A stretch of DNA of 64,000 nt from Mastigias papua (taxonomy: Eukaryota; Cnidaria; Scyphozoa; Rhizostomeae; Mastigiidae). Below the pieces are notes generated by a model. It saw only the letters and a list, made by a program, of their open reading frames with translations. It ran no database searches and had not been told where the DNA came from. A program made the translations under genes and the position numbers. The stretch lies in assembly GCA_964019165.1 (NCBI GenBank), contig OZ025268.1:9199517-9263516 (forward strand), written 5' to 3'. Numbering within the stretch: the stretch's first letter is position 1; every line of letters begins with the position of its first letter. Below are positions 10,581 through 41,204 of the stretch, in pieces.

Positions 10581-11504
10581 ATACAATAAGTGCAAAAAAT
10601 TTCGGTGCAAAATATTTCGGTGGAAAAATATTCGGTGGAAAACATTTCGGTGGGATTTTGACCATTTCTGTGATAAATTTCGGTGGAATTCGCAAAAATT
10701 TCGGTGGCTCAAGGAAATTTCGGTGTTGTCAACTTAAACTGAAAAACCTTGCAATCTGGCTCATTCTTACAGAAACAGAACAAAGCTTATATAGTATTTA
10801 GTCAGTGATTGGAAGCTAATTTACAGCTTCAAGTTCTTCTAGCAAAACGTCATCGATGCCTGCGATGCGAAAATCCTTTATGATCGAATCGGAGCAGTTG
10901 TTTTGCAAATGATCATAAAGGGAAATTTCCCGTGCACTTTGGTTTTTTATCAACCACGGGGGGAAAGTTTATGGAACAGTTGATGGCCCGAAATACTATG
11001 TTTAAAAATACAGAGTTCAAAATTGCATCGGACCAGTTGCCATTTATAGAGAGACTCAAAGAAATTATTGAGAAAAATTACCATATCCCTGGAAATCCTG
11101 CAGATTTAGACTTGGAAGAAATTGGCTAGGGGGGGGGGGGGGTAAATGATAAAACTGAGGATGTGTTGGTAATCGATGGTGAAAGTGGGATGAAGATGAT
11201 GATGCTATTGACTACATTCATAGTGATGATGCTGTCGCATCAAAAATGGCTGTTGATGAACAATAACAACATTCAAAAAACAGCAACTTTTCACTTTGTC
11301 ACAATTACAGTAAATCACTTTTATATGGATCTTGTGATGAAACACGGATACTTTAAATGACCATTGAAGACATCAATTTTTCTAAGTCTCAAAAAATTTC
11401 GGTGCCATAAAAGTTTGGTGGCAAAAACATTCGGTGAGGAAAAGTTTCGGTGCTCTCTCATCACCGAAATTAAATCCCACCGAAATTTTTTGCACTTAAT
11501 GTAC
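10581..11504. mobile_element. Non-autonomous DNA element with TTTCGGTG repeat-rich inverted ends
   Basis: The left end reads TAAGTGCAAAAAATTTCGGTG and the right end is its inverse at about 11478-11500. Each terminus then carries a short array of ATTTCGGTGG-like units: seven between 10596 and 10730, and about five, some inverted, between 11390 and 11490. The interior (about 10930-11130) has a 65-codon open frame that I do not recognise, without splice signals. Arrays of a short motif at both ends look like multiple transposase-binding sites. The superfamily is unknown to me. Confidence 0.6.
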
Positions 11505-11856
11505 TTGCCGTATAAACGAACCCCGGTATGTCGAATGATAGTTTATTAGAAGAAAAACTATTTCCAACTTTTGCTCCACACATGAGTTGAAATATATTTC
11601 AAATATTCTTCAATACAATGCATCACGGCTTCAATGCAATTACCTACTGTTTCTCTTTTATAGCTGACAGAATTGGTGAGTATACGCACGGTATGTGACC
11701 CAAAACTAAAAGAATTAGCAACCCAATTTCAGTCAGTAGAACTGCCTGCTTCATCTCAGTTTCCCCAGTCATGTCACCAAAGGTTTTGGAAGAAGAAACA
11801 ACTATGTATCATAATAGGGCCATCCTCTTCCATGCTACAAACATCAACACAATATA
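11505..11856. other. Intergenic stretch, nothing recognised
   Basis: AT-rich sequence between two mobile-element remnants. No exon-like frame or repeat boundary was found. Confidence 0.4.
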
Positions 11857-12125
11857 CAGCCTTGCGTAAGTCAGATCTCTTCGGACCAGATATTAGAAAA
11901 TATACCATTTGGTTTGGTAACGCTTGTCATATTGAACAGGGGGGGGACGGCAGTTCTATATTGCACTTGAGAGTATGAAGCTCGTTGGGTGTAGCATTTT
12001 TCACCTTAGCTACTGAAATCAAGATTAAAATCCGACTTATCTCGTGCTATTTTGAAACTGGGTTTCAAGATAGCTCCGACTTACATGAAAATCCCACTTA
12101 TAAAATTCGACTAACAGCTGGAAAA
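11857..12125. mobile_element. Degenerate Tigger/pogo-like element, same family as 53236-54033
   Basis: A left end starting CAGCCTTGCGTAAGTCAGAT is followed by a CTTCGGACCA block, as in the better copy at 53236. About 120 bases on, ATCAAGATTAAAATCCGACTTA and GCTCCGACTTACATG blocks match the right-hand interior of that copy in the same order. The middle, including any transposase, is missing and the last part of the right terminus is lost. TA precedes the left end. Confidence 0.6.
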
Positions 12126-15101
12126 AATACAACCAATGGCTCCGCCTCTTGTAATAACTGCAATAATCCAATCTCCAGTGGAATTAGTTAATTATGCAAT
12201 CCAGCTACACAAATGCTCCCACTATGTGGGCTGCCAAAAAGTGTAACATAATCCTTACAAAATTCTGATAATCTATCTGCCTGCCCGTTGACAGAGTGAA
12301 TTCCAAGCTAAAGCTCATAACGGTATAAAAAAATGACATGGGTTCCAAAACGAGCAGTCGCATTCTGGCATCTTACTTCAATCAATACATCAAAATCAGG
12401 GGTGGTGCCAGCCACTGCAGACTGGGGGAAGGGTGTGTGGGGTCCAAGCTTTTCAGCACAAGTGTCTACAATGAAAGGTGAAAGGTAAGTATGACAAAGA
12501 GCTTTGGTATGAAATAGAAAGAACTAAATTTTGCCATAAATCCTCCATACCACTATTCTCCTTGAATTTGGACTAATAGGATCATTGACCCAAGAAAGAG
12601 ATGGGCAGACATGTTCCCTACTTCTTCCTGTGTCATTGCTAGTGCTCAAACAAAATCTTAAAGACCAGAAAACTATGATGTTCAAAACAACAAGGAACAT
12701 TTGCATTATTGCACTGAGTGCAGCCTGCTCAAAATCAAAGTGATGCAAGTTGTTTCCAAAGGGCTCCTTCTCTGTTAGTATTTTCATCATTATTATGTGC
12801 ATATAATAAATATATGTTGCTAATATATAGATCCATTCTAACTCACCAAAATATGTTGGAGCTGAAATGACTCAGCCACAATGTACTAATGTACCAGACC
12901 CCAGAATACCACTGTTAAAAAGACAACAAATGACAACTTATAGCCATTCTAACCAAGACAGTTCACTTTGTTATTGTTGTCAAAGATTTATGACAGAATT
13001 TACTGCAGCAATAGCATACAGACTGTGCAAGCAAATTTAAACTGGATTAAACAACTAAGTTATCATAGTGTCATAGCCTACTGTATGAGAGAAGTGTTGT
13101 GTAAATTAAATAGTAAAAGTCAAATGATATGGGAATTCTGCAAAAATTATACAATCTTGGATCCAAATATGCAATGAATGATTTCATTAACCTTTTGCTA
13201 AACAGAATGCTACCTGTTGCAAACCTAAATCAAGAAAGTAAATTTGCCAGTTATATTCAGTTCTCAAATGGTAATTTTGTTGAGCAGCTAAGATGCATCG
13301 TAAATAAGATATAAGTACTAGTTGCAAAGGAATCTCCAATTCTGAATATGGTAACTAGGGTTTTAAAATGGCCAGTAGTGCATGGCAGTAGCACTGCCAG
13401 AAAATAGCCAATGATAATTCCTAGGCAGAAATTTCAAAAGTTTCATGGGACATCTTTTAACTATTGCACTTAATGTACATTATTCCTTATTAAGCATAGT
13501 AACCAACTGAAAATATAATGTACAGTTGTAGCTTGGCATTATTTTGCAGGAAGTTTTGAATTTTTAGTTTTGCTGCTAGGAAGATACATTTTTCAAGCCT
13601 TGATGGTAACTGACTAGAAATACACATATTTATGTCTAATACTTATCAGCACAAGGAAAACTGTATTCATAAGAATAGTAAAGAAAGTCTCTTCTTTGTA
13701 ACCATCATACTAAATTACCTAATAAACATCAACCATATCCACTCCAATGCAAGAAGACTTAATAATCCTATAATCCTAGATGATGAATTAGGGATTTGAA
13801 ATGAACTCCCTCTAGACAGAATTTTTAAGCAAAAACTACTTACTTATAAGCTAAAGCACAATTAAAACTAGTATGTTTGCAGTTTAATTATATATGCAGG
13901 CTGTGCAAGGAATAGATATGCATTTTTCCTGACCTATATATTACTTACTTATTTACAGTTGACAGTCAATAACTCAACTGCCAGATAAACCCTAACATGC
14001 AATAACTTGAATGAAATATTAATTTCCTTGCTTGAATTTCCTGTAGAAATATTGTCTGATAACTGGAACCTCTGATAACTCAAATAAACTTTGACTGTCC
14101 ATGAGAATTTGAGCCATCAGATGACATCACTTCTGGGTAGTTATTATGGAAACCATCAACACATGGTAATATCTAAATACAAACACGGAAAGGAATGGTT
14201 CTAAGACTGACTTGTGGAGAATAAGGGACTGATGATGAACAAACAGTGTGACTTGCCATTTTTTAGTGTATTCTCAGACAGACAACTTTTGGGTGCTTTT
14301 TCAAAATGGGATGATTACTGGAGATTGTACAACTTTCATCTTCTGCTGGAGGACCAGCATGCAGAATGTAGGAAACATGGCAAACTGTGTAGTTATGCAT
14401 GCATGCTCAAATGTCCTGGTTTGCATGTACTGAATTATGAAATCATACGAGTTGTGCCACCAGCTTCATCCAACCAACGACTTCATCGAAATTTGTTTTG
14501 CAGTTATAGCATTATTTACTGTTATTTTGCTTCAATTGACTTGATTTGGTCTTTGGAAAAGGAAAGGAAACCTACAGTCAACATTTCACGCTTAAATTGT
14601 ACTTGTAAGCAAAGGAGTATGAACGTGCATTATACTTACAAAAGTAAAGTCACAGTTGGGTCTTCAAGTGCTCAAGCATCATTTGGTAACGACCCATATA
14701 TACTTGACAATATCCCTGCCATTGGGTTAAACGACAACAACAACGACAACGACAACGACGACAACAACAACACAGCAAGTACTGGGGCCTTTATAAAGGG
14801 GATCGGAATTTTTCTAAAGTTAAAACGAGAATTTACCTGTCAATTGCGCTCCCAGAAGCCATCAAGCGACATTTCTATTTGATGATGATAGAAAGACTAT
14901 TATTTGGTGACAGAAAAATGCCTTTTCTTCTCGAGGAAAAACTTCCAAGTCGTTGTTCATTCCTTTAAATTTAATAAACGGGGGGAGTCCTAGTAAGCTC
15001 CGAGGGGTCAGAAAAAAACTGAAAATTAATAAGCATACCTTCCAATTATCATGAACTTCTAAGTATATTCGATGGCTTCACTGCATTACTTTCGATATTC
15101 T
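12126..15101. other. Long intergenic stretch without a recognised gene
   Basis: Nearly 3 kb of AT-rich DNA. A 222-codon open frame (14214-14882, GTG start) ends in an Asp/Asn-rich run from a CAACGA repeat; it has no domain, ATG start or splice context I recognise. Short frames near 12968-13314 look vaguely protein-like but I could not name them. Near 14970-15025 there is an AATAAACGGGGG...GGGGTC motif that recurs at 22690-22990. Confidence 0.4.
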
Positions 15102-16023
15102 TACCCATAGCCAGGGGTTAGTTTTGGGGAGCAAGGCCCTCTGAAGTTTGAAAAATATAATCAGGTGTATTTGCTAATACAGAAAAATGATTGATCATCA
15201 GACAAGATCGGCATATGTAACTTTTCCTCTTCGAAAGTCCTTTATCATATATCATGGATATTTTTTTGTTTATTGATTCAGATATGTTATAAGAACAATT
15301 ACGTGTATGAATGCAGCTATTCTGAATAGTTACCCATTTTTAAATGATTCAGACGTGGAAGAGGTCAACAATGAGGATAACTTGCTTTATCAAAATAATG
15401 ATTTGAATGACTTTGTGTTTAATACTAAAGACACATTAATATCATCATATTTATGTGGTTTCACAGAAGATGATAGCAAAGAGGATATAGTTAAGAAATC
15501 AAGTATTCCCCCCACTGAAATCCGTTATATAACCAAGAGCATCCTAATCAGCATTTGTATCGCAATGCCACAGCAGGACTGAACTATCCCTATAAAATTG
15601 CGAATTGGACCGGGTGTTAAAATTATTGGGAGTTTGTTACACCCCCACGCTCCCTCCTTTGCGCCACGGACTGAAACTGGTTGATCCTAGGCCTGAAAGA
15701 GATAAGTTGTAGGATCATGGTCCTAGCAAAGATGATATCTCTGGGGGGGGGGGTGCAAAATGGGAGTGGTATCCAAGGGTTGTTTGTAGTTTCTGGTAGC
15801 ACAGTTGACGCTTTTCAAAGCACTTCATATATTGCTGACACCATGCTAGTTACCTACGTATTTGTGCTATTTGTAACAAATGCAAAATGTGCTGAAGAGC
15901 AGCATTATTTAATAGAAATTCATAAGACTTACCGATAAAAGACAAATTTTTGAGACGAAATGTTTTTCTACGGGAATGTGCAAGGGAGGCTCCCCGACGC
16001 CCTACCCCCTCGCTATGGGCCTG
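15102..16023. mobile_element. Possible non-autonomous hAT-like element, CCCATAGC termini
   Basis: The left end has CCCATAGCCAGGGG and the right end, reverse-complemented, CCCATAGCGAGGGGGTAGGG, about 920 bases apart. The same kind of terminus (GGCTACGGGCCTG, AGCCAGGGGCTGGGG) occurs at about 18825-18840 and 21150-21180, so it is a local repeat family. A 91-codon acidic frame inside (15307-15582) is not recognised. The ends are not exactly inverted, so boundaries are approximate. Confidence 0.35.
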
Positions 16024-19000
16024 TGTAGGATTCTGGAAAGGAAGACGGCCAATGAATGACGATTACTGGGATAGAGTTCTTGGAGTAGATAGCGGAACAT
16101 GGAGAAAGTATGAAAGATCGCAGCGTTCTGAAGAAGCTAGAGGACTATAAGCATGGCTTGAGGTGAATTCTATGTAAACGCTATCTTCTGTAACCTATTA
16201 TTTCCCAATTCAACCTGTAAAGAAGTCACAAAATCTCCAAGGTTCCATTTTTTGCAGAAAATTAGAACTCCCTTACTGTATATGTTAAAGTCAGCATTTG
16301 CTCTCAAACACCAAAGGGGAGTAATATCTCTATTTTCTAGCACTAATATACGAGACAATTGTATATAAACTTCAAAAATGTTAATGTCAATATAGTTTGA
16401 CAACAATCTAGGTAATAATGAAATAATTAACATAAGGCTTTGTTTTTAGAATACCATTCTTCACCAGTTTATTTAAAAACTCATATAAAAAGCAAAATAA
16501 TATATTGCTCACTCACTTTCACATTAATTTCTCCGAAATGCTTTTTTCTTTACATAATATATTATTCCTATAAAGAGACTGATAACAATTATTCAAGAGC
16601 AATGGCATATTTCTTTGCACTATAATAGGTAATAACACAAAGAGCCAAAATTGTGATGAAATTTCGATAAAAGGAGATAAAGAATCAAAAAGGGGCCCGG
16701 TTCGATACTTGATTCAAATGAGAGGATCGTACTTCATATATCTCTTTGTATCTACAGTATTTACTTTGGTACTAAACATTGACGTGATATTACAAAAAAC
16801 ATCTTGTGTCTCTACCTATCAGCTCGTTTGCTTGACTGGTCTGTATAAATAAGCTAAAAACTTATGAATACGTACTCTTAGAGCATATACCACTTTGAAA
16901 CGTAAAGCTTTAGTTTAACAGTCGGCTGTATACTGAAAAACGTATCCTAAATTAAAGTCTCAAACCAGTATAATGCTTAATTATTTGTCGTAATTGTCAC
17001 TATCTGAAAGGAATACCTGCGCTAACCCAGTGTGATGCCCTATTGAAAATCGAAGAAAGTGTCCTTGGGTCTAACAAAAACAGGAACAATTATCAGTAAC
17101 GTGCTAAGTTTCACTGTAAATTGCTGCCTAAAAGACAGTGAGCACGAAATGATATTGCAAGCGTCCTCAAAATAGGAGTCATATATTGCATTGAAGAGGG
17201 AACGTTCTCAGTTCCAAGCAAATGAGATTAAAAAGATTGCATAACATAATTTATTCTGAATGATTTTGCCCATTATCAGTAGAATGACATGCATGGAATC
17301 TAATATCACTTTCGTGTTAGGCCTATTCATAAAGCACATGGATAATGCCATTGTTAATTCCCAACCTTTTGCAGTGGTGCTTGGCACTGCACGTTACTTC
17401 ATACGACTTTGCTGCACGTATCGTCTACCACTGATCTTAGAACAGAACCAGTGTAGGGGCAAGCCTGTTCGTAAATTTCTTTCACTACAACCCTCCACTC
17501 AAATGGCCTTCAGCATGCCACTGAATGTGCGCGTAATTGTTCATACTCTTAGATGCTTACTTGAGCAAAGAGTTATTTGGATAATAGTCCGTTCCGATAC
17601 ACTTTGAGAAATGGTTTAGATGGTGGTTACAATCAGGACGTAACGTACGGAGTAGGAATGTGGGGGCGCAACATCCCCATCACGGGTGCCGTGGGATTGT
17701 GTGTGGGTGGATCAATCCCCTTTGTTCACATCAAGAGAGTTTTGAGGGGGGTTCAGCCCCCTTTACAATGAGCGTATGCTAGTTTGGTGAATTCTTTGCT
17801 TGGTAATAACCAACCATTTACTAGGTTTTTAGGATATTTTACATGAGTTATGTATAACTTTCTATAACCTTGTATTTATGCAAATTTGAACAGTTTAGAA
17901 TGAAATTTTCGGTGTGGTCGAAGGTGTGCTCAACGGAATGGCTTGCAGCCCCTCTGTAAACTTTTTAGGACGGCACTACTGTCGCCAACTTTGACACTTG
18001 GTCAGTAAATCTATATTATTTACTGTGGTTCAATTTACATGTTTTAAAATTTGCTGGGTAAGTCTACTCTGTCACATTTTAGTCTAGGAGATGGTTTATA
18101 AGCCATTATAGGGTAAAACTTCAAAATATTTCTGCCACGTCGGACGCAGTCATAGGTTCCTCCTATTTCACTATCAGAGACTATCTACCCTCAGGTGCAG
18201 TACAGATCCTTGCAAATGAAGGATCTGCAATGGAAGGCACTAAAGGTGTAAACAATGAGTAGCTTTAAAAGGGGTCCTGTCGGTAAATCACTAATTTTGC
18301 TAAGGTTTCTGTAGGTACACATGAATCTTTCAGCGGTCAAATGTCGAGTTTTGTTGACTCAACAGTTCTAGATACCATTCGCATAAAGAAAGAAACTATT
18401 TAGTCGGCCTTTGGCTTATGCTTCTCGAGACATGATATTCTTATTCGTGTTCCTATTCCTTTGCCTTTCATTGAATATATCGATGTTGATGTTAACTTTA
18501 ATTGAGACGGGAATGATAAATGTCGAAGACCTCCACGAATTTGGAACCAAAAGCCTGTTATTTGAACTGCTGATGATAATGGAAGAAAAGGCTAACCTTT
18601 TCTCGCAAAACAAACCATCACGTTTCGTACATAGGGTTGATGAGCAAGAATTCGACCGCTTTATAGTCTCTTGAGTTTGATACGAACTTGTCGTCTTGCA
18701 ACCCCTCCCCCACCCAGTTAGAAAGGGAATGCTAAATCACTGGTACATTTATAAAATTCATTTCTGTAGGGGGGCACAGAGGTAAATTTCTCAAGTCCAG
18801 GAAGGCCTTGCCCCCTAGGCCCCTCTTGGCTACGGGCCTGTTGCTGACACTGCTCTAGCACTGCGCCCACGCTCCCTTCTATCATAAGTTTGTTGCCAGT
18901 ATTCTTTCATGCGTTGTTTTGTGCGCCAATACACCAATTATTCGTACTAATGCCTACGTAGCTTTACGTATACAGGTAAGCTGGAATAAAGTAAGCTCGA

Positions 19001-19682
19001 CTCATCGTTTAATGACTTTTTAGTAAGTCACCCCACGACTCCATGACTGAGCAATTATACCATGATTCGATTCTGATCACATACTGAGTTTTGCGCATAG
19101 AATTTTTCCTGTTGTCTCAAAGGCTCGTGTATTGGGTTGGTTTCTCCCAGAGCCAGCTCATTGAAGCTTACTTTGTTGAATTACATCTTCGACCAGGACT
19201 TCACATTACTCTATCGATACGTTTCTGATAAAGATCTATATTATAACGATGCATTCTGCAAGAAAGGGCACGTAAAAAGGTGAACTTCAAATCCGATCGT
19301 TAATTTTACTCTATTATGAAAAATTCCAAATGGTAATTGTGCTTAACAAGCCCTGTGACCAGACTCAATAGACTTAGCAATCTATTGAAAACGAAGCATT
19401 GAATAAAACAGTACGGTCAAGATTAGTTCCTATTGCCATGGATTGCCCATACTTAAAAAGTTGAATCTTAAAAACTCGAGGAGTGTAATCTGTGGTCAAG
19501 GCGAAAGGTGAAGGCAGTAAAGTTTTTGCTATGAACTATCTAATTTATTTATGACACTATTCAAAAGGAACGTATAGATAGCTATACAGATATTAAGACA
19601 AGTAAACGCCTATGCCGGCTACTCCAGACAGTGATTTGATGTACACAAATAACATTCTATCGTTTATTCACCAATCGACGGA
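16024..19682. other. Intergenic stretch upstream of the CNBD2-like gene
   Basis: No gene recognised. Open frames of 87-115 codons near 17260-17610 and 18411-18674 lack known motifs. A hAT-like terminus (CCCCTCTTGGCTACGGGCCTG) ends near 18841. Any promoter of the gene starting at 19683 would lie at the right end, but I see no distinct TATA box or initiator. Confidence 0.4.
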
Positions 19683-33031
<13,349 letters not shown>

Positions 33032-33223
33032 AATGCATAATAGGGCTATTGGCAATAGATTGAATGGCATGTGAAATCTTTACACAAAATTCTAAGTATT
33101 ATGTGTTACAGTTAAAAATCATGCATAACAACTGTTAGAAATACAAATGAAATATGGACCGTCAGCCGGCACAATATTCGAAGACAGAGCTTCTTCAACA
33201 GGAAGTAACATGTGATAATGAAG

Positions 33224-37604
<4,381 letters not shown>

Positions 37605-38976
37605 ATCTCTTGAACTTGCAGGAATCAGCCTAATCAAAATAGGAAAGGGCATAAACAAAAAATATTGATCATTCACTAAATGAAACTACTGGACTAAATT
37701 TCGAAAATCCTACATACTACTTCAAAATTACAGGATGCTTATCAGAAATTGGAGTGAGTCATAAAGATTTCCAGAGAATAACAGAGATGTACTGAGAGCA
37801 GACAGCTGTAGTAGGAACAGGAAACAATGAATAATGAAAATACTAAGGGGGGTAGATGATCGAAATGGAATAGTAACAGGGGGAGATAATAGTAGCAAAT
37901 TACGATATACAGATAACACAGTGCTAATATGCCTAAATACAATAGACCTAAAGACATAAACACTGCTGTAAACATGGCCGTAAATGATAAAGGAGCACCT
38001 CGCATGGAGATGAACAGTAGAAAGACAAAATCTACGGTTATCAAAAAATCAGAACATGTACGAAATATTAACGTTACAATTGAAGGGCACTTAAAAGACC
38101 AAGTGGAAAGTGGGGATTATCTAGAAAATATAGGAACTGAAAATTGAAAGAGCGCTGTAGAAAGTTAAGAGACCAGATGAAGCTAAAACTGTTTTAGAAT
38201 CCATGTCTAAAGTATAACCATCTATAGGGATAAGGTTAAATTCACGATCAAGATTAAGATTGACCGAATGGAAAAAGTTACAAAAATTACTTAATGCAAC
38301 GTAATGAAACATGAACATTTTCCAAAAGAACTAAACAGAAAATTTAAGTATTTGAAATACGGATACATATAATATTTTTAAGATATCATGTACTAACTAT
38401 AAAACACGTGAAAAGAAATAAATATGTCAAAGAGCAAGAGTTACATTCTACCAAGAAGCAAAAGTTGCAATACTTCGACATGTAGTAAGGAAGGAATTGG
38501 TACAACTATCATTACAATGATTATTGCTAGAAGACTAACTGAATGGAAAAAAGGCCGAGAAGAAGACCCAGGAGAATGTGGGCGAAAGAATGGACGAATA
38601 AATCATATGACGGCCTGTGCAAACGATTTATCATTAAGTATGAGATTTGGCTTGACTTTTCATGTGCCAAATTAGTTGGCGCTTATCAATTGTGCGAAAG
38701 AATCGAACAATTCACCTAACAGTAGCTTAAAATCTGTGATGATTGATGATTGCGAAGCAAGAGGTGATCAGATTCAAGGTATTGCCATTTTCCTCACTAT
38801 TATAGCAAAGATAAAGGCAGAAGTAGGTCCCATGTACGACTCCGTTCGCTAGGGAGTGCCTGATGGAGAGGGCAATAATCCTAGGCTGTCAGTATAGTGA
38901 GGTGAGCTAGCCAGTTCCTTTCCTTGCCGCCTTTAACTTCCCCAATGTTACCACCAGGTACTTATTTGCTACTAGT
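37605..38976. other. Intergenic stretch upstream of the J-domain gene
   Basis: No gene recognised. Frames of 72 and 83 codons (37929-38147, 38424-38675) are rich in Lys/Asn and show no family motif. The promoter of the minus-strand J-domain gene would lie at the left end, but no distinct element is visible. Confidence 0.4.
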
Positions 38977-40240
38977 CAGGGGCGGATCCAGGGTAATGCA
39001 CAAGCCTTACGCAAGGCAGTCGAATTTCGAGAAAACTCTTCGTAAGTCCCCCAGCAGCATCGTTCAGATCTGTGTGTACCCCCGTACCTTGCCTCGTCAT
39101 CACTTTTGTGCTGAGTGCTGAGAACGAATTGAGCATTCCATATTTGGCTCATCGCTTATTGTGTCCTGAATGGTAGCCTGTCAGAATTCTATTGTGCTGC
39201 GATAGGAGACAATTGTAAGGCGCTCTAAAACGATTGTGATACAGTAGAATCTATTGTGCAGCATTACGAGTTTGATGTGCTGCACAAACCATTGTCGAGA
39301 ATTTGAGATGCAGCACAATCATCTGACATTTTAGATAAAAGAAAACAATCCTGAAATCACATCACCAGTAATCCGCACTATTGTTAAGTTTTGCTGCACG
39401 ATTGTCAGGTTCTGCTGCACGATTGTTAGTTGTCGCTGCACAAGTGCAATTGTTTAGTTTGTTCAGATTCAGTGTCATTGGTAGCTGCTGCTTCAGACTC
39501 AGAGACGCTATTCAACATTTTGATGAGTCAGTTGACATGTCTTAGGCCCTGCATGTCTCTAGGTACAAATGTTGTTCATTCCCTCATCGAAGACAAGACC
39601 GGAAGCATATTTTCAAAGACACTGTTCGTGGATTTCAGAACTGAGCGGCTGATCAGTAATTACGTCTCGCTTTGGGAGTAGGTAGTTCTAAATGTGACTC
39701 GTGATTCTCCGTAACTGTCTGCATTTTTTAAGCATCAAATGGGAAGAAAATCATTCATCGCACGGCGGAACAAGTAACAGAACCAAGAGATTCCGTGCTG
39801 ATGGGATAAATAGCACTGCCGAACAAGGACAGCACAACCTTAAAGATTGGCAGCCCGCTTTGAACGTCATGCTATCGATGACGTCGACTTTTGTGCTGAG
39901 GAAGGGGATATTTTAGAAATCGGTTATAAAAGTTGAATGCTTGTATTTATTAATATCGATAAGGAACCTGTTTGGACAAACGAATGCAATGATATATTTT
40001 TCATCCATATTAGACCTCTTTTTACCATTTCTTTGTTAGCACTTACTGTTGTTTCGGATGATGTCTATTGTGTGTTTCAAGAGAGAACCACTGACAGAGA
40101 AGCAAATAATGTGAACAGCTGAAAGATATGTATGATACTGACAAAACTAGGCGTGGCAACCAGTCAGCTTTGAGCCACGCCCTTGCTTAAATGTTTCCTA
40201 TGTTGTGCAGCAGTCAGTTTTATTCCTGGATCCGCCCCTG
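38977..40240. mobile_element. hAT-like DNA element with subterminal motif array
   Basis: The ends are exact inverted copies: CAGGGGCGGATCCAGG on the left and CCTGGATCCGCCCCTG on the right, with ACTAG just outside each. hAT elements often start CAGGGGCGG. Between 39185 and 39450 there are about seven copies, in both orientations, of TGCTGCAC(A/G)ATTGT-like motifs, and another TTGTGCAGCAG near the right end (40203). Open frames inside (39430-39916) show no recognisable transposase, so it is probably non-autonomous. The 8-base target duplication typical of hAT is not clear. Confidence 0.7.
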
Positions 40241-40245
40241 ACTAG

Positions 40246-40352
40246 GTGGGCAGTGAGCAAGAATACAGACAATGACCTGAGGGTTAGCCTCGAAGCATCG
40301 GTATTCCGCACAGCAGTCAAGCGCCCTAGCCACTAAGCCACTCGCCCATCCA
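40246..40352 (-). repeat. tRNA-derived SINE head
   Basis: On the minus strand, GGGCGAGTGGCTTAGTGGCTA resembles an A-box region of a Ser/Leu-type tRNA, and GCTTCGAGGCTAAC about 50 bases on resembles a B box. The total fits a SINE head, not an intact tRNA. It abuts the right end of the hAT-like element. Confidence 0.45.
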
Positions 40353-40642
40353 TTATAGCAAATGAAACGCAAAACTGAAGCATCTTTTGTATATTGGATG
40401 TATTAAGAAAATGAAGATCGAAAACTGGGTTTTTGGTGGAGCAACGAAGCAACTTCGCATGCGCGTATCTAACAATGTTCAACATGTGTGCAAAGAGCAA
40501 GTATGTCACGTGACAACTGGAGAACAATAAAATGGTGGGTCAAATGTTATGTTTGATCGTGATAAAACGGCTATTCAAAAGTTAAGCACGTTCATTGTTG
40601 GATTTCAGAGGCCAAAGAAAGTAGATAAGGTCATGTACATTT

Positions 40643-41166
40643 TGTCGGGGATTTTCCATACGCTTCGACGCCTTCGCAGCGCTCTTTCTTCTTTAACCAT
40701 TCATTTACTTTCTCACGCAGCTGACGTATATTGTGTATGACTAGTTGTTGCGATATGCAATAATATCATTTTTCACTATATGCACAGCTTAAGTGTAACC
40801 TTAACATTAGTCATGATTACGTTACAGAGTTGTTTTTGCAAGTTGTTTACTAACCATATTTACGTAAATCTCGTATCCTGTTATTCTTAATTTTGATTGG
40901 TAGCAATTTATAGATTCGTGTAATTTGTCTACAAAGAGAGAGAGAGAAAAAGATAGTTGGATAGTTGGACAGAGTTCAAGAGAGAGATGGAAGTAGAGAG
41001 AGAGAGAGTAGAATAGATTTGAAGTATTGAAGTTTGAGTTAAATTGATTGAATGAAGAGTAACAAGATACGAAACTTGGTGTCTCTCTGGTTGTTCTCTT
41101 GGCACTTTAACACTATATCCCTGAACCAGCAGATAGTCGGCGTTGGTACGCTGAATAATTTCTACA
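40643..41166 (+). repeat. 5' LTR of BEL/Pao element B
   Basis: Starts TGTCGGGGATTTTCC and ends AATTTCTACA (TG...CA). It contains a GAGA-rich tract near 40935-41010. Confidence 0.95.
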
Positions 41167-41169
41167 TCT

Positions 41170-41185
41170 TGGTCCACCGAGCCGG
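41170..41185 (+). other. Primer-binding site of BEL element B
   Basis: TGGTCCACCGAGCCGG begins three bases after the LTR. It is complementary to a tRNA 3' end ending in CCA, the normal minus-strand primer. I cannot name the tRNA. Confidence 0.7.
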
Positions 41186-41204
41186 ATAGTTAAAGGAAGA
41201 GAAA

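Noticed and set aside
14214..14882. 222-codon open frame
   Set aside because: No ATG start, no recognisable domain or splice context, and the tail is a CAACGA repeat. I mention it within the intergenic entry but do not call it a gene.
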